A stretch of DNA of 64,000 nt. It comes from Saccharopolyspora sp. NFXS83. GTDB taxonomy: Bacteria > Actinomycetota > Actinomycetes > Mycobacteriales > Pseudonocardiaceae. The stretch spans positions 62,001 through 126,000 of the forward strand of contig NZ_JAPFGB010000003.1 of assembly GCF_026241095.1 (NCBI RefSeq). Reading direction: 5' to 3'. Position 1 is the first letter of the stretch; each line of letters begins with the position of its first letter. A model generated the notes under the pieces. The model saw nothing but the letters and a program-made list of their open reading frames with translations, had not been told where the DNA came from and ran no database searches. Positions 61,482 through 64,000 of the stretch are shown one piece after another. Both the position numbers and the translations under genes were made by a program.

Positions 61482-64000
61482 GCGTGCCTTCCGGTCTGAT
61501 GGGCGAGTTCGACGATGTGGGCTGCGGCCGTGGTGGGGTCGACGGCATCGGTCACGCTGCGGCCCACGATCAGGATGTCCCAGTCCGCGGTGGCGAGTTG
61601 GGTGTGGTCGGCGACGCTGAATCCGCCGCTGACGGCGACGGGCAATCGTGTCCAGGAGCGCAGTGTTTGAGCTGTTTCGAAAGCGGTGGCGCTGCCTATG
61701 CCGACGTCGATGTTGGTGGTGATGGCGAATCCGTCGACTCCGGCGCGTTCCATGTCGGTGACCCATTGTCTGGTCGTGTTGGTGGGGGCGTCGAGCAGGA
61801 TCGGGATACCGAGACGCTGGCCAGCGTCTACTGCTGCGCTCACGCTGGCTTTGGTGGCCGGGCCGATGAGTAGGACGATGTCTGCGCCTGCCTCTGCAGC
61901 AAGCAGCACCTGGTCGCGTCCCCAGTCTGCGGACATCATCTCGGCGACGATCGTTGCGTCAGGGACCGCGGTTTTGACCTGTTCGATTGCGCTGACGCCG
62001 GCTTCCTTGATCAGGGGATCGCCGATCTCGACGAAGTCCGCCCCGGCCTTGACTGCAGCCTGTGCGATTCCAATGGCCTGATCGACGTCGTGGACGTCGA
62101 GGGCGATCTGGACTGCGCGGGTGTCGCGTGTCCTACGGAATCGCTCGTGATTCCGCAAGGAGTTCTCGCTGGTGCGCTGTTGGTGGATCTCCGTGATCAG
62201 GTGGTCTGCTTCTTGACGAACGAGCCAGTGATCGCTGCGTTGCGCCCTGTGCGCGATGTCGCGGACGCGTGTCGTCGAGAGCTCTAGATAGCCGGTGCGG
62301 ATTTCTCTGAGGATGGTCAGAAGTGCACGGGGGTCATCATTTCGTCCGGGTCCGGTGCCGGTGCCGAGCAGGATGTGAAGCCTGTGCCAGCTTGGCCGCA
62401 CATGTTGAGGGCAGTGTTGCCAGCTGGGATCAGCGGCGGCGACGGCGGTGTGGACGAGTGCGTCATCTGGGCAATGAGCAGCGCGGTGATCCAGACTGCG
62501 GAGTACGAGCTCGCGGACGTGCCAATTGTCGTCGTGTAGGAGGGTGGCGACGTGGCGTTGTGCTGTGGTTCCAGTCAAGCGGGTAGCAGCGCGCGCCGCG
62601 GCGGAGCGGACTTTGTAGTCGGGGTCGTGGGCGAGCTGTTCGAGAACGTTGTGTGTCGAGACATCGAGCGGGGCACGGTCGTCACTGATTCCCTCCGCGA
62701 GCGCGGCACGGACCCGCCAGTTCGAATGACCGAGAAACGCGTCTAGCTGCAGGATGTCCGTGGCGATTGCGAAGAGGTAGAAGTGCCGTGCGATGAAGAT
62801 CGCCTCGTCACCGACCGTCAGGTCTGTGGCGTCGACCAAGTCGCGGGATTCAGCGATACCGAAGGTGTGCTCGACGAACCTGGTGATGTCGGGCCACAAG
62901 GAAGTTTCGAAGTGGCGTAGGAGAGCAACAAGCCAGGCAGCAAGCTCGGACCCGAGCGCCGTGGCAACGGATCGGACGTGAAGTAGGGACCGGCACAAGT
63001 CCAGCGACGATTCACGCTCAGCCCGAAGCACGACTTGACGCAGCAATTCCGGGGCTGCAAACCTGCTGCCGTCGGCCGCGGCCATCAACAGTGGCAACGT
63101 CGTTTCCACCGCGGTGGCCGGTGCTGTGGCTACGTACCCGAGCAAATCGGGAGCGATGTTGTCGAGCCGTTGGAACACCAGCTCGATGATGTTCCGGGCG
63201 ATACCTGAGGTGACCGCGCGCTTCGCCAGGTCGTTGAGCGTTCTAACGCTGGCGAGGCACCGGCCTTGAGCGTGAAGGTAGTCGGAAATGGCTGTGCTGA
63301 CGAAAAACTCGCGAAGTATGTCGTGGGTGAACTCGAACCGGCCGTTGCACTCGCAAGCGATGTTCCTCGTGACATCCGCCAGCAGAACCGCGTGCCGAGT
63401 CGCGTTCACGTGCGTGAGCCCGGGTGTGGCCTCGGGCATCGTGGCTGGAAGCTCCTCGCGGTACTGAAGGTAGGCGTGGTCAGTCAGCAGCGACATGACG
63501 GCGACAGCGTCACTGTTTCCGATGATCGTGCGAACGCACTGATCAAGAAGCGCGTACAGGTTGAGGTCGCCCTTCGGTGTCTGCAGCGAGGCAGTCAAGG
63601 CGAGCCGCAGGTAGACCGGTGTCAGGACAAGATTCTGAATGCCGCGGGGAAGCTGGTCGTACGGCGTCGTCTGTTCTGTTCGAGCCTGGTCCCAGAGCGA
63701 GCGCGCTTCCGCCGGGGTCCACCGGGCAAGTTCAACGCTGTATCGAGCCGACGGGCTTTTCGTTGGAGTGTAGATATTGGCGTGCACCAACGGGTACGCC
63801 GTGGTTTCAACGGCCAGCGGGGTCCGTATTGCAATCAGGAACCGCAGATGCGAGGTCGTGACTTGGCGGAGGATAGCTTCGACTTGGCGACCGATGAACG
63901 CGACATCGTGGTCGTTGGCTACGCCATCGATGATCACGACACAGGGCCGTGAAAGCCCAGCGCAATGCTTTTCGAGGGTGAGGAGAGCATCCTGGCCAGG
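61478..64000 (-). CDS. STAND NTPase - HEAT repeats - HUMPS-like TIM barrel fusion, 5' end cut by window edge
   Basis: 840 codons are visible; the frame is open to the right edge, so the Walker A is outside. The visible start includes a Walker-B-like strand (RPCVVIIDGVANDHDV), then LRFLIAIRTPLA and an arm region ending FEFTHDILREFFV as in NACHT/STAND proteins. The middle has HEAT-like repeats (FLGHSNWRVRAALAEGISDD, LAHDPDYKVRSAAARAATRL, LLHDDNWHVRELVLRSLDHR). The last 211 residues (61478-62113) are a hexulose-6-phosphate-synthase/KGPDC-type TIM barrel: VQIALDVHDVDQAIGIAQAA, FVEIGDPLI, AGADIVLLIG, VAVSGGFS. The DxKxxD catalytic motif reads EMMSAD, so Lys is lost. A conflict-type sensor with a pseudo-enzyme end is the likely reading. 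Confidence 0.75.
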   Translation of the reverse strand, partial: PGQDALLTLEKHCAGLSRPCVVIIDGVANDHDVAFIGRQVEAILRQVTTSHLRFLIAIRTPLAVETTAYPLVHANIYTPTKSPSARYSVELARWTPAEARSLWDQARTEQTTPYDQLPRGIQNLVLTPVYLRLALTASLQTPKGDLNLYALLDQCVRTIIGNSDAVAVMSLLTDHAYLQYREELPATMPEATPGLTHVNATRHAVLLADVTRNIACECNGRFEFTHDILREFFVSTAISDYLHAQGRCLASVRTLNDLAKRAVTSGIARNIIELVFQRLDNIAPDLLGYVATAPATAVETTLPLLMAAADGSRFAAPELLRQVVLRAERESSLDLCRSLLHVRSVATALGSELAAWLVALLRHFETSLWPDITRFVEHTFGIAESRDLVDATDLTVGDEAIFIARHFYLFAIATDILQLDAFLGHSNWRVRAALAEGISDDRAPLDVSTHNVLEQLAHDPDYKVRSAAARAATRLTGTTAQRHVATLLHDDNWHVRELVLRSLDHRAAHCPDDALVHTAVAAADPSWQHCPQHVRPSWHRLHILLGTGTGPGRNDDPRALLTILREIRTGYLELSTTRVRDIAHRAQRSDHWLVRQEADHLITEIHQQRTSENSLRNHERFRRTRDTRAVQIALDVHDVDQAIGIAQAAVKAGADFVEIGDPLIKEAGVSAIEQVKTAVPDATIVAEMMSADWGRDQVLLAAEAGADIVLLIGPATKASVSAAVDAGQRLGIPILLDAPTNTTRQWVTDMERAGVDGFAITTNIDVGIGSATAFETAQTLRSWTRLPVAVSGGFSVADHTQLATADWDILIVGRSVTDAVDPTTAAAHIVELAHQTGRHA

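Overview
The window is high-GC DNA with GTG/TTG starts, 4-bp ATGA/GTGA stop-start overlaps, DUF397/XRE pairs, large serine recombinases and SARP-less NB-ARC/TPR regulators. All of this fits a filamentous actinomycete of the Pseudonocardiales/Saccharopolyspora kind; the genus is inference. Most of the 64 kb is accessory. Several independent anti-phage or conflict modules are stacked together, with recombinase remnants, broken IS elements, direct repeats and pseudogenes between them. I saw no rRNA, no convincing tRNA and no CRISPR array.

Layout. (1) 0-10.6 kb: one tightly packed + strand operon. It holds a DrmB-type DUF1998 protein (cut by the left edge), a three-part protein (dead SF1-helicase-like region, sigma-70 factor, GHKL/MORC-like ATPase), an AIPR protein, and two paralogous 5-methylcytosine methyltransferases whose C-termini carry an EndoIII-like Fe-S cysteine loop. 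(2) 10.7-18.8 kb: an IclR regulator, a GNAT acetyltransferase and a sugar-acid catabolic operon (GntR regulator, DHDPS-family enzyme, ketoglutarate-semialdehyde-type dehydrogenase, enolase-superfamily dehydratase, MFS transporter), which looks like ordinary metabolism. (3) 19.9-38.2 kb: a segment bounded by about 500-bp direct repeats of serine-recombinase 3' ends. It carries a Mokosh-like operon (SEFIR-pseudokinase, COG1112-type helicase, winged-helix-like protein, PD-(D/E)XK-like nuclease) with a divergent SEFIR gene, an XRE-NB-ARC-TPR STAND protein preceded by two tiny peptide genes, and a three-gene NUDIX-regulator / nucleosidase / membrane-protein system.

(4) 39-47 kb: two large STAND ATPases with different nuclease heads (DUF4365 and Mrr). 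The second lies between 101-bp direct repeats, beside a fragment of the membrane effector from region 3 and an ISL3 transposase fragment. (5) 47.5-59.3 kb: a broken pentapeptide-repeat gene, then genes typical of integrative elements (small prepilin peptidase, lipoprotein, GGDEF protein, XRE regulator with operator repeats, MAB_1171c-like membrane protein, ImmA/IrrE protease), an amidohydrolase, a HAD-NUDIX protein with two LuxR-type regulators, and an XRE/DUF397 pair. (6) 59.5-64 kb: a broken IS256-type transposase, a GNAT gene and a STAND-HEAT protein fused to a hexulose-phosphate-synthase-like TIM barrel, which runs off the right edge.

The strongest candidates for undescribed biology are the helicase/sigma/GHKL fusion with its twin methyltransferase-glycosylase partners, the SEFIR-pseudokinase/helicase/nuclease operon, the nucleosidase/membrane pair that share a sequence tag, and the STAND-HEAT-HUMPS fusion. 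All functional calls are by eye from sequence motifs; no database search was run.
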